Source of the DNA: Baffinella frigidus
Lineage: Eukaryota; Cryptophyceae; Cryptomonadales; Baffinellaceae
Assembly: GCA_026770585.1 (NCBI GenBank)
Contig: MU647302.1
Span: 115,752-125,961 of the forward strand
Length of the DNA stretch: 10,210 bases
Direction of reading: 5' to 3'
Position numbers and translations under genes: made by a program. Below, one piece after another: positions 1-6,084 of the stretch (within the stretch, counting starts at the first letter, position 1; every line of letters begins with the position of its first letter). The notes beneath the pieces are model-generated. The model saw only the letters and a list, made by a program, of their open reading frames with translations, had not been told where the DNA came from and made no database searches.

Positions 1-21
1 GGGGGGGGGGGGGGGGGGGGG
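1..21. repeat. Poly-G run at the left edge
   Basis: Twenty-one consecutive G residues open the window. The right edge also ends in G (ten residues after TTTCGAC). A homopolymer at both edges is more likely a sequencing or contig-end artefact than a biological element, but a real G tract cannot be excluded from the sequence alone. Confidence 0.8.
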
Positions 22-85
22 CACGCCAGATTGCACGAGGGGGTTCGGCTCTTTCCGAGCGCATTTTTGGGCTCCAAACTATCCC

Positions 86-159
86 AAAAGTAAACAACCC
101 CAACTTATTCCTTCCGGGGAATTGACTTTTGGCGGCCGCTTCCAAGACTCTGGCGTGGA
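86..159 (+). repeat. Dispersed diverged repeat, copy 1
   Basis: This stretch resembles 5441-5507 in the same orientation. Shared blocks in order are AAAAG.AAACAA, CTTATTCCTTCCG, TTTGGC, CCGCTTCCAA and TGGCG.GGA. Small gaps separate the blocks. It has no terminal repeats and no coding frame, so its type is unknown. Confidence 0.55.
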
Positions 160-162
160 ACG

Positions 163-351
163 TACCGGGCGTGCCAGTCGGCTTCTCGTCCGTCATCTCG
201 TCCTTAGTCCATCAATCATTTTGGCCAATGAAAATTACTACACGAATGCTTTACTATTACTAGTATGATGACTACGTATGGTAAATTTCACTGCCAAAAT
301 AATTTAAATCAGTTTTAAAGCGCACCGGTCGTGGCAGTCGGGTTCTCGTCC
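163..351 (+). repeat. Direct repeat pair flanking a fold-back element
   Basis: A 29 bp sequence at 163-191 recurs at 323-351 with four differences (period about 160 bp). The conserved part reads ACCGG.CGTG.CAGTCGG and then TTCTCGTCC. A small inverted-repeat element sits between the copies. This looks like a short tandem duplication, as also seen around 2700-3900. Confidence 0.6.
215..303 (+). mobile_element. Small fold-back element, 'ATTACTACAC' family, copy 1
   Basis: The left arm carries AATGAAAATTACTACAC and the right arm carries GGTAAATTTCACTG, an imperfect reverse complement. The inverted repeat extends outward as ATTTTGGC versus GCCAAAAT. The centre contains GCTTTACTATTACTAG and GTATGATG, which recur in the copies at 3292 and 3764. 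Length, terminal inverted repeats and lack of coding sequence fit a MITE-like element. No target duplication is clear here. Confidence 0.7.
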
Positions 352-356
352 TTGAT

Positions 357-649
357 CCTTCCACGCCGCGTTATCTCCGGAACCACCCCCTCTAGGCCTT
401 GTGCTCCGGTTTGAGACACTGTTCTCGAGGAGGCATACGCTCGGGGTTCCCTGCGAGTCACGCGGGCCACTTAAGCAACGCGTGGCCACTTTCAGCGAGC
501 ACCGCGAGACGTGGAAAAATCAAGCGGGCAAATCCTGTTAGACCACTAGGTATTTTAAACCCCTAAAAGTAAGAAATGGCTCTAGTAACAGGTCAAATCT
601 GAAATGAAATCTAATCAGGACCGCCAAGAAACTGCTCAGCCTCACGGCA
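357..649. other. No recognisable feature
   Basis: About 290 bp of mixed sequence. A 61-codon open frame on the minus strand overlaps it but has no recognisable domain or start context and is not called a gene. Confidence 0.4.
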
Positions 650-742
650 ACACCGAAACCCTGATCCCAAACCCCGAAAACCTACAAGCAAACACACGCT
701 GCTCGACCCTAACTTGGTGCCGAATCCCTGAACCCTCAACCA
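650..742 (-). repeat. Degenerate telomere-like stretch, C-rich on the + strand
   Basis: Scattered words such as CCGAAACCCTGA, CCCAAACCCCGAAAACC and CCCTGAACCCTCAACC resemble decayed CCCTAAA/CCCGAAA heptamers. The orientation is opposite to nearly all other heptamer arrays in the window. An open frame on the minus strand reads glycine-rich here, which follows from the repeat. Confidence 0.4.
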
Positions 743-1028
743 TCGCATGCGTCCACGGAATCCACTGTTACTTCTTAAGTTAACAGAGGTTCCACTTTTG
801 CTTTGAGACGTCCCACTCTCGACTTTTGTCTCGGCGCGCAGCTCTCTTAGAGGAACCACACAGCTACGAAGGGACTTTCTTGCCGGATTTAAGCGACCGT
901 CACCTTATCCGTAGGAACCCCCCGAGGCCCCTACGGTATTGCCTACCATAGGGTCTATGAATTTTTCAATTCTGGGTTATTCAAGAGGAGTATTCAAGAG
1001 ATGCAAACCTGGTCTCCACTCAAAAATG
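743..1028. other. No clear feature; one short repeat word
   Basis: No gene or array is visible. Around 929-951 the words CTACGGTATTGCCTACC resemble the arm of the inverted repeat at 1967-2053, so a decayed half-copy of that element may lie here. Confidence 0.35.
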
Positions 1029-1219
1029 GTGGAGAATCCAATTTACATATGGGGTTGTAAATATTTGTACCAGGATAAGGTAAAGTAACCTCCTGACTGT
1101 GCAATTTTCGCAGAGTTACGTATCAAAAGTCAACTTGCCTCGAGGAAATTAAACTTAAGGACACACATTCGCACTTTTAAAAGCACGTCGACTTTAAATA
1201 GGCCCCTCCAGCGTTCTCG
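1029..1219 (+). mobile_element. ~190 bp inverted-repeat element 'X', copy 1
   Basis: This block matches the reverse complement of 5113-5299 over most of its length. Shared segments are GGGGTTGTAAATATTTG, TACCAGGATA, TGACTGTGCAAT, GCAGAGTTACGT, ACTTTTAAAAGCACGTCGA and AATAGGCCCCTC.AGCGTTC. The terminal inverted repeats are weaker than in the other copy (left GGAGAATCCAATTTACAT, right AAATAGGCCCCTCCAGCG). No open frame spans it, so it reads as a non-autonomous MITE-like element, older or more mutated than the second copy. Confidence 0.7.
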
Positions 1220-1262
1220 TGCGGTTCTGTGAGTCGATCTGATTGCTTTCCACTAGGTCCGC

Positions 1263-1532
1263 TTTCCACTGGGGGTCTGGACCTGTTGACAGGACTTTGC
1301 GGTGTGTGTCGCGAGCAACCCCTGTATCTCAAATGACCAGTGCCAAGGAACGATTCATCCCCCCTCCCCATCCCGAAACTCTGGAGGCTACAAGTCCTCA
1401 TCCTCCCACCCCTCACCCCCCCGTCCCCCGAGCAGTGGCGTCGGACCAGGGACAGAAAAAGAGTGCCATGTGGCCCACGCCTCATGGGGATTTCCACTGG
1501 GGGGCTGGACCTGTTGACAGGACTTTGAGAGG
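1263..1532 (+). repeat. Direct repeat pair (1263-1302 and 1491-1532)
   Basis: Both copies contain TTTCCACTGGGGG followed by CTGGACCTGTTGACAGGACT and TTG. The core GGACCTGTTGA.AGGAC.TTTGAGAGG recurs at about 7754-7779, where it joins a retroposon-like tail. Between the copies is a pyrimidine-rich stretch (about 1358-1432) with long C runs. Open frames on both strands here depend on base composition, and none looks like a real gene. Confidence 0.6.
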
Positions 1533-1656
1533 TGCTTTGACGGAGACTTCTGGCCCCGTCGCTCTCTGCGACATCCTCCCCCGTGAAGTTGATTGGACTC
1601 CGCACTCGCGCAGATGATATGCTTGTTATGCTTGGGCGTCGGTGTGACGGTTCCTG

Positions 1657-1772
1657 AGGGTGTGGGGTGTGGGGTGTGGGGTGTGGGGTTTGGGGTTTGG
1701 GGTTTGGGGTGTGGGGTTTGGGGTTTGGGGTTTGGGGTTTGGGGTTTAGGGTTTGTGGTTCAGGGTTAGGGT
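1657..1772 (+). repeat. Telomere-like heptamer array (TGTGGGG/TTTGGGG)
   Basis: Heptamers run head to tail: first several TGTGGGG units, then mostly TTTGGGG, ending in TTTAGGG and degenerate GGTTCAGGGTTAGGG. The G-rich strand is the + strand. The array is a variant of the TTTAGGG telomere repeat with locally uniform substitutions. Confidence 0.85.
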
Positions 1773-1814
1773 CATGAGGCTTGGGTGGAGGTCAAACAGG
1801 TGCATGCGCAATTC

Positions 1815-1890
1815 CGAGGCTCGGAGACGTTTGGATCACTCATCTCTAGGGTAATAAAAAAAGCGAGTAAAAAAGAAGGAAGAGACGAGA
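1815..1890 (+). mobile_element. Retroposon-like fragment with A-rich tail
   Basis: The words GGCTCGGAGACGTTTGGATC, ACTCATCTCTAG and GGTAATAAAAAAAG match the elements at 3339-3445 and 9101-9204, followed by an A/G-rich tail. This copy lacks the middle region of the other two. A SINE-like origin is inferred from the shared 5' part and the tail. No tRNA-type A or B box is obvious. Confidence 0.5.
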
Positions 1891-1966
1891 CTGCATCGTG
1901 CCTCGGGCGCCACAACAGAACAATCTGATAGGGCAACGGCCTGAAATCAGGGTAGTCACGCGTACA

Positions 1967-2053
1967 GTATTGCCTACGGTAGGCTGGAGGGGCCTTGGGG
2001 GCTCCTACGAGAAACCCGGGTCTAGGGGCCCTACGGCCTACCGTAGTCAATAC
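1967..2053. mobile_element. Inverted repeat, 18 bp arms
   Basis: The left arm GTATTGCCTACGGTAGGC (1967-1984) and the right arm GCCTACCGTAGTCAATAC (2036-2053) are reverse complements with one mismatch. The internal part also has GGGGCC/GGCCCC-type complementarity. It may be a small fold-back element and is one of a series of adjacent inverted repeats up to 2505. Confidence 0.6.
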
Positions 2054-2070
2054 CGCGATCAATTCTCGGC

Positions 2071-2129
2071 CTGTAGGGCATTGGAGCCGTTTGCGTGATT
2101 TCTCAAGGAAAAGCTCCAATTCCCTACGG
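2071..2129. repeat. Inverted repeat, 17 bp arms
   Basis: CTGTAGGGCATTGGAGC (2071-2087) pairs with GCTCCAATTCCCTACGG (2113-2129), about 14 of 17 positions. The word GCTCCAATTCCC also occurs near 9512 and, inverted, near 7266. Confidence 0.5.
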
Positions 2130-2160
2130 GGGCGAGTATTCAAATTACGCTTACGTTTAC

Positions 2161-2338
2161 GCACCACCAGCCCTCACGGAAGGACCAAAGGGTCGATTTT
2201 CGACCTTTTTCCAAAAGTTGATTTTGCACTGAGGTGCTGGGTCAACTTTTGCCAGCCCTTCGATTTCGGGGGGTCTGTCAAGGTAAATCTGAGGTCTGAA
2301 AATCAACGATTTGGTCGTTCCGTGAGGGTTGGTGGCAC
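2161..2338. mobile_element. MITE-like element 'GTACCACCAACCCTCAC', copy A
   Basis: The left end reads GCACCACCAGCCCTCACGG then AAGGACCAAAG, and the right end reads TTTGGTCGTTCCGTGAGG then GTTGGTGGCAC. They form terminal inverted repeats of about 40 bp. Internally AAAAGTTGA and TCAACTTTT form a second, nested inverted pair. Relatives lie at 3495-3676 and 9427-9581, sharing the termini while the interiors differ. There is no coding capacity. Exact target duplication cannot be set because the end word GTAC is itself palindromic in the other copies. Confidence 0.8.
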
Positions 2339-2361
2339 GTGGTGAGGGGGTAGAGAGGGCA

Positions 2362-2505
2362 CTTATCCGGGGAACCCTTTTTCTTTCTTTCATTTGATTC
2401 CAATGAAAATTACTACACGAATGATTTAATATTACTAGTAAGAACGAATTGTGTAGTAATTTTCATTACCATCAAATGAAAGAAACATGGGATTCCCCGA
2501 ATAAG
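2362..2505. mobile_element. Fold-back element, 'ATTACTACAC' family, copy 2, in a long inverted repeat
   Basis: The core AATGAAAATTACTACAC ... GTGTAGTAATTTTCATT lies at about 2402-2468 with ATTACTAGTA between the arms. Outside the core the inverted repeat continues for about 40 bp per side: CTTATCCGGGGAA and TCTTTCATTTGAT on the left, ATCAAATGAAAGA and TTCCCCGAATAAG on the right. These outer arms are unlike those of other family members. Confidence 0.75.
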
Positions 2506-2558
2506 CACACCTCGGGCGCGCCCTGCGATGAAAGAGCCTCCATCACCTGTTCAGAGGG

Positions 2559-2630
2559 GTCAAAATAAGTTTAATAAGTTGTCAAAATATTCAAATATTG
2601 TCAAAATAAGTTGATCAAACTGTCAAAATA
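2559..2630 (+). repeat. Short AT-rich repeat, GTCAAAATA x4
   Basis: GTCAAAATA begins at 2559, 2581, 2600 and 2622, a spacing of 22, 19 and 22 bp. TAAGTT words lie between. The pattern is a small degenerate tandem repeat of unknown role. Confidence 0.6.
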
Positions 2631-2688
2631 AATTGTCGAACATGCCCGCTACACGCCAGGAGGCAAGGTGAGACGAGACGGAAGGGCT

Positions 2689-3066
2689 GGGTTGGTTGGG
2701 TTGGGTGAGGGCAGGGTTGGGAGAGCTCACGTGAGGTGCCCCTGTAGGTCAACATTGACCTACAGGGGCACCTCGCTCATAAGAAGGCACACCGAGACAG
2801 ACACGTGCACGGAGTCCACGCTCTAGCAGCGACCATCCAGCGCACGCATACACTCTTGTCTCAGAGACCGTATCAATCAAAGCCTTTTCCGCCAACCAAA
2901 TTGACCACACAATTTGATCGTACTACTAATAGTGAAGCATGTGCTTTGGCGTACCGCGGACACGCGCACCCAGTCGACACGTGCACCGAGTCTACGGTTT
3001 GGGTTAGTTGGGTTGGGTGAGGGCAGGGTTGGCAGAGCAAGGCGCACCGAGGCAGACACGTGCACC
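2689..3066 (+). repeat. Segment duplicated at 2689-2812 and 3001-3066
   Basis: Both copies contain TTGGGTGAGGGCAGGGTTGG, then GAG, then AAGGC.CACCGAG.CAGACA and CGTGCAC. The first copy has an extra ~57 bp block at 2726-2782. A related word GCACCGA.GC.GA.ACGTG recurs at 3697 and 3859, so this region and the next belong to one diverged tandem family. Confidence 0.7.
2726..2782. mobile_element. Palindromic insertion (20 bp arms, 2 nt centre)
   Basis: GAGGTGCCCCTGTAGGTCAA (2733-2752) and its exact reverse complement (2755-2774) are separated by only CA. The duplicated segment at 3001-3066 reads straight from GGCAGAG into CAAGGCGCACC without this block. The block is therefore present in one copy and absent from the other, consistent with insertion of a hairpin-forming element. 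Confidence 0.7.
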
Positions 3067-3291
3067 CCACGCGACGATGGCCTGTGTATCAAGCAGGTGT
3101 ATTTTTGTTGAGTCTTTCTATTATTCCCTGCACTTCTAAAAGCATTTAAATCCGGAATCCGGATAAGTTGACAGATTTGTGGGCGATTAAAGGCGAGTTG
3201 ACTTTAGAAACAGAGGAATTTGGTGCGGAGGTCATCGTCGCGTGGCCGAGTCGACGGGACCCAGGCTCTCAACCTCCTCACCGATCCGCAT

Positions 3292-3478
3292 CCAAAGAAA
3301 ATTACTACACAGATGCTTTACTATTACTAGTATGATCCCTGAGGCGGGCCCGTTTCTTAAGGCTCATAGACTTTTGTATCACTCAACTCAAGGCTCAAGG
3401 GCCTGTTTTAGGACCTGCATCGAGAGTAATAAAGAAGAAGAGAAGAGTATGATCCGCCTGTGCAGTATTTTTTGTTGC
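3292..3478. mobile_element. Fold-back element, 'ATTACTACAC' family, copy 3, interrupted
   Basis: The left half CCAAAGAAAATTACTACAC plus GATGCTTTACTATTACTAG and the right half GATCCGCCTGTGCAGTA plus TTTTTTGTTGCC match the intact 70 bp copy at 3764-3833. They are split by a 107 bp insertion at 3339-3445 flanked by the direct repeat AGTATGATCC. Confidence 0.8.
3339..3445 (+). mobile_element. Retroposon-like insertion with 10 bp target duplication
   Basis: AGTATGATCC occurs at 3329-3338 and again at 3446-3455, exactly bounding this 107 bp block. The uninterrupted homologue (near 3797-3812) has GGTATGATCCGCCTG with a single copy. The block begins CTGAGGCGGGCCCG, contains CTTAAGGCTCATAGAC, and ends in GTAATAAAGAAGAAGAGAAG. 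The sequence from GAGGCGGG to CATAGAC recurs at 9101. A target duplication plus a purine-rich 3' tail fits a short retroposon (SINE-like). Pol III boxes are not evident, so the class is an inference. Confidence 0.75.
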
Positions 3479-3494
3479 CAGGAACGGTCGGTAG

Positions 3495-3676
3495 GTACCA
3501 CCAACCCTCACAGAAAGACCAAATCGTCGATATTTAACCTCAGATTCACCTTGCAGAGACCCCAGATCTGGGGTCTCTGTGTCAACTTAACTTAAGTCCC
3601 AATCTTGGTACAAAATCAACTTTTGGGAACAGGTCGAAACCAATCGATTTGGTCCTTCCGCAAGGGTTGGTGGTAC
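3495..3676. mobile_element. MITE-like element 'GTACCACCAACCCTCAC', copy B
   Basis: The left terminus GTACCACCAACCCTCAC continues with AGACCAAATCGTCGAT. The right terminus has ATCGATTTGGTCCTTCCGCA and AGGGTTGGTGGTAC. Terminal inverted repeats are about 36-40 bp. The interior holds a perfect 26 bp palindrome (3554-3579). The duplicated unit near 3838-3858 has AACGGTGGGTAGGGTAGGGG with no element between the flanks, giving an approximate empty site. Confidence 0.85.
3554..3579. repeat. Perfect 26 bp palindrome inside MITE copy B
   Basis: CAGAGACCCCAGA is followed directly by its reverse complement TCTGGGGTCTCTG. No counterpart is seen at the same place in copy A. Copy C has a different near-perfect palindrome at its centre (9486-9510). 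Confidence 0.9.
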
Positions 3677-3763
3677 GGGTGGGAGAGAGAGAGGACGCAC
3701 CGACGCGGAGACGTGCACAGAGTTAACAACACTTTGGCTCTCAACCTCCTCGCTGATCCGCAT

Positions 3764-3833
3764 CCAACGAAAATTACTACACAGATGCTTTACTCTTACC
3801 GGTATGATCCGCCTGTGTAGTAAATTTCGTTGG
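3764..3833. mobile_element. Fold-back element, 'ATTACTACAC' family, copy 4 (intact, 70 bp)
   Basis: The arms are CCAACGAAAATTACTACAC and GTGTAGTAAATTTCGTTGG, nearly perfect reverse complements. The centre reads GATGCTTTACTCTTACCGG then TATGATCCGCC. This is the cleanest member of the family and the empty-site reference for the insertion at 3339-3445. Confidence 0.85.
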
Positions 3834-3950
3834 CAGAAACGGTGGGTAGGGTAGGGGTGCACCGACGCGGAGACGTGGACAGAGTCAACAACACTTTGGC
3901 TCTCCAGCTCCTCTGCGATCCGCATCGGCTCCCCGAACAGGTGATACCTA

Positions 3951-4078
3951 GGATAGGGCGGCGGTTAGAAGGATAAGGCGGCAGTTGGCAGGATAGGGCG
4001 TCGGTTGGTAGTGGATAGGGCATCGGTTGGCAGTGGATATGGCGTCGGTTGGCAGTGGATAGGGAGGCAGTTGGCAGC
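3951..4078 (-). repeat. 22 bp minisatellite, inverted relative to 8373-8520
   Basis: Six units of 20-22 bp follow GGATAGGGCGTCGGTTGGCA then GT. Variants include GGATATGGCGTC in the fifth unit. The array is flanked by direct copies of a ~50 bp sequence (about 3904-3950 and 4074-4136) sharing CAGCTCCT, CGAT.CGCATCGGCT and CCGAACAG. The reverse complement of the array at 8373-8520 has the same unit and a similar variant order. Confidence 0.85.
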
Positions 4079-4251
4079 TCCTAAAGAACCTCGGCGATGC
4101 GCATCGGCTCTCCGAACAGATGGTTCCTGCCAGGATAGATTTGACCATTATTTTGACCATCAATGTGAAAGTGGACCGGATTAAGTGGACCACTCTCAAG
4201 GAGGGAGAGGCTTCTCCTCTGCTCTCCCTGTGTGGTACTGCGCCCCGCAGG

Positions 4252-4402
4252 TTAGGGTTTGTGGTTTAGGGTTTAGGGTTTAGGGTTTAGGGTTTAGGGT
4301 TTAGGGTTTAGGGTTTAGGGTTTAGGGGTTGGGGTTCAGGTCTGGGGTGTAGAGTGTAGGGTGCGCGAGTCTAGGGCTTGCGGTTTAGGGTTCAGGTCAG
4401 CG
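4252..4402 (+). repeat. TTTAGGG array with nine perfect units, then degenerate
   Basis: Nine uninterrupted TTTAGGG units occupy 4265-4327. They are followed by decayed units (TTGGGGTTCAGG, GGGTGTAGAGTGTAGGG) to about 4402. Perfect TTTAGGG is the plant/algal-type telomere heptamer, so this is an interstitial or subtelomeric telomeric array. Confidence 0.9.
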
Positions 4403-4419
4403 CCCTGGTTGCCACGGCC

Positions 4420-4460
4420 TAAAACCTAAACCCTACACCCCACACCCTACACCCTACACT
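4420..4460 (-). repeat. C-rich telomere-like stretch in opposite orientation
   Basis: The + strand reads CCTAAAACCTAAACCCTACA, then CCCCACACCCTACACCCTAC, the complement of TGTAGGG/TTTAGGG heptamers. It starts about 20 bp after the G-rich array ends. The geometry is (TTTAGGG)n then (CCCTAAA)n, i.e. head to head. Confidence 0.75.
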
Positions 4461-4534
4461 TCACCTGGGCTGGAGGCTCCCCAGCACTCCTGCGTAGACC
4501 AAGCCGTTCGAGATCCCGATCCGGCACCTGGTGT

Positions 4535-4608
4535 CGCGTTTGGGGTTTGTGGTTTGTGGTTTGGGGGTGACCAGCCACGGACTCGAGGTTTGTGGTTAAG
4601 GTTTTGGG
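4535..4608 (+). repeat. Decayed heptamer stretches
   Basis: GTTTGGGGTTTGTGGTTTGT and, further on, GGTTTGTGGTTAAGGTTTTG are decayed telomere-like heptamers, interrupted by about 25 bp of unrelated sequence. Confidence 0.5.
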
Positions 4609-4610
4609 TG

Positions 4611-4767
4611 TACCGCAGGTGCTTTTCGCTCACTTCTCGGTGGCTCCGCCTCACTCGGGTTCGCTGACTACGCATAAGTTGACATGCTTGGTGTGCGGTA
4701 CAAATCCGTCAACTTTGGAGCGCGGAAATTTACCGTAGGTCCTTTCCGCTCACTTCACGGTGGCGCT
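4611..4767 (+). repeat. Direct repeat pair (4611-4645, 4731-4765)
   Basis: Both copies read TACCG.AGGT.CTTTTCCGCT-like sequence, then CACTTC.CGGTGGC. The second copy runs directly into a TTTAGGG array and the first follows a decayed heptamer stretch, so the repeat may be subtelomeric junction sequence. A 40 bp mini-element lies between the copies. Confidence 0.6.
4676..4715. mobile_element. 40 bp mini inverted-repeat element, copy 1
   Basis: The ends AAGTTGAC and GTCAACTT are perfect 8 bp inverted repeats. The interior ATGCTTGGTGTGCGGTACAA resembles the element at 9756-9796, with the whole element about 85% alike by eye. At 40 bp it is shorter than typical MITEs, and no clear target duplication is visible. 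Confidence 0.6.
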
Positions 4768-4772
4768 CCTGG

Positions 4773-4880
4773 TTTAGGGTTTAGGGTTTGGGGTGTAGGG
4801 TTTAGGGTTTAGGGTTTAGGGTTTAGGGTTTAGGTTGTAGGGTTTAGGGTTTAGGGGTTAGGGTTTAGGGTTTAGGGTTG
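4773..4880 (+). repeat. TTTAGGG array
   Basis: The array begins directly after GGCGCTCCTGG and contains runs of perfect TTTAGGG with a few variants (TTTGGGG, TGTAGGG, TTTAGGTTG). It fades into GTTGTGAGG near 4885. Confidence 0.9.
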
Positions 4881-5112
4881 TGAGGTTACCAGCACTTTGA
4901 GCATCCGCTGGGAGAGGCGGATCATCGCCGCACATCTGCACAGGGGGGATTGCGATCAGGGCGTAGGGTTCACGGGCTGGAGGTTAAGGTTGAGGGTTCT
5001 GGGGGTAGTCCGGCGATAGCGTCGCGAGCACCTGTTCAAATACATTTTCTTTCGAACCGAAAATCATTTAAAAAGAGACGCATCCGTTGGGTTGGAGCCA
5101 TTTTGGTGACCC

Positions 5113-5299
5113 ACTCGAGAACGCTAGAGGGGCCTATTCAAAATCGACGTGCTTTTAAAAGTGGGTATTTGTGTAGTAACTTTCGTTGATTGGTCACGTA
5201 ACTCTGCATATATTGCACAGTCACGAGGTTGGAACACCCTATCCTGGTACAAATATTTACAACCCCACATGTAAATAGGATCCTCTAGCATTCTCGAGT
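5113..5299 (-). mobile_element. ~187 bp inverted-repeat element 'X', copy 2
   Basis: The left end ACTCGAGAACGCTAGAGGGG continues CCTATT. The right end reads AATAGGATCCTCTAGCATTC then TCGAGT. These terminal inverted repeats are about 26 bp with three or four mismatches. The interior matches the reverse complement of 1029-1219. A half-arm of the ATTACTACAC family (GTGTAGTAACTTTCGTTG, about 5171-5188) lies inside this copy and has no equivalent in copy 1. No open frame spans the element. Confidence 0.8.
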
Positions 5300-5440
5300 A
5301 GACTGACGTGCAAAAGGTGCGAGTTTCTGCTGGTCTTGTCCTTTAGGTACAGAACGAATCTGGCAAAAGTTGCCACGTTCAAGAATCCTCACGCCTGAAC
5401 CCCATCCCGGGTAGCAGGGTGACCCGCATAGCCGCACCGC

Positions 5441-5507
5441 AAAAGCAAACAAATTCCCCTTATTCCTTCCGCGTTTGGCAAACCGCTTCCAAAAATGTGG
5501 CGCGGAT
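5441..5507 (+). repeat. Dispersed diverged repeat, copy 2
   Basis: Partner of 86-159. AAAAGCAAACAAATTCCCCT, TATTCCTTCCGCG, TTTGGCAAACCGCTTCCAA and TGTGGCGCGGA line up with it across small gaps. Confidence 0.55.
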
Positions 5508-5534
5508 AGGCACCGCTCGGTAGCTTCAGCGGGG

Positions 5535-5677
5535 TCGAGGCTAGCCAGCCAGCCAGCCGACGGAACATGCCAAGGCAGTCACCTCGGACAGTTGGCTTCG
5601 GCGTCCGCGTGACCGGTCACGCGGGCGTTCACGAGCCTGCCGGCGGGGCTGTTCGAGGCTAGCCAGCCAGCCAGCCG
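5535..5677 (+). repeat. 25 bp exact direct repeats around a 20 bp palindrome
   Basis: A 25 bp word starting TCGAGGCTAGCCAGCCAGCC occurs identically at 5535-5559 and 5653-5677. Between them, 5605-5624 is the perfect palindrome CCGCGTGACCGGTCACGCGG. Each copy includes a small CCAG/CAGC tandem. It could be a recent local duplication or the ends of an inserted block. There is no gene in between. Confidence 0.8.
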
Positions 5678-5723
5678 CGTCCGTACGCGTCCCCGATCGT
5701 GTCCATCTTGAACAGCCCCTGCG

Positions 5724-5913
5724 TTTCGGGTTCAGGGTTTTGGGTTTAGGGTTTAGGGTTTAGGGTTTTGTGTTTCGTGTTTTGTGTTTCGTGTTTCGTG
5801 TTTCGTGTTTCGGGTATCGTGTTTCGTGTTTCGTGTTTCGGGTATCGTGTTTCGTGTTTCGTGTTTTGTGTTTCGTGTATCGTGTTTCGTGTTTCGTGTT
5901 TCGGGTTTCGGGT
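5724..5913 (+). repeat. TTTCGTG heptamer array with higher-order pattern
   Basis: The array opens with TTTCGGG, TTCAGGG and three TTTAGGG units, then changes to about nineteen heptamers dominated by TTTCGTG. TATCGTG, TTTCGTG, TTTCGTG and TTTCGGG form a 28 bp higher-order unit that recurs. Because 7 is not a multiple of 3 and TTTCGTG contains no stop in any of six frames, all frames stay open and yield spurious low-complexity peptides. Confidence 0.9.
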
Positions 5914-6084
5914 TGCAGAGAAGTCGGGTGAGGGCCCTCTGAGGCCAGGGTGCTGTCTGGACACCAACCTAAGTTGACATCTCTCAAGTTGCCATCCTGG
6001 GAGAGATGTGATAGATGGGATTAAGACGAACATAGGCTCTTTAGCAGCCACCCGTGCCCATCTTGCCCAGGTTCCCAGGAATCG

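Larger units (their letters stand above)
3263..3927 (+). repeat. Diverged tandem duplication with nested insertions
   Basis: The unit includes GGCTCTCAACCTCCTC, GATCCGCATC, a fold-back element, then CAG.AACGG and GGTAGG, then GCACCGACGCGGAGACGTG. Unit 1 (from about 3263) contains a retroposon-like insertion and a MITE. Unit 2 (3697-3857) has neither. A third partial unit begins at 3859 with ACAACACTTTGGCTCTC and lacks the fold-back element. The insertions follow the duplications, or else were lost from one copy. Confidence 0.75.

Noticed and set aside
1177-1617. Overlapping 142- and 124-codon frames on opposite strands
   Set aside because: Both cover the same C-rich stretch and a direct repeat; the repeated peptide segments come from the DNA repeat. 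No recognisable domain.
2161-2338. Assigning the MITE family to a transposase superfamily
   Set aside because: Target duplications are ambiguous because the terminal GTAC is palindromic and flanks differ among copies.
1772-2393. Open frames of 66-131 codons on both strands
   Set aside because: They span several inverted repeats and MITE copy A; the residues reflect the arms, and neither strand is favoured.
3339-3445. tRNA gene or tRNA-derived SINE head
   Set aside because: I could not see convincing A-box or B-box words or a cloverleaf, so only 'retroposon-like' is claimed.
3242-3595. 117-codon plus-strand frame
   Set aside because: It crosses a fold-back element, the retroposon-like insertion and half of MITE copy B; no gene spans these junctions in the uninterrupted homologous unit.
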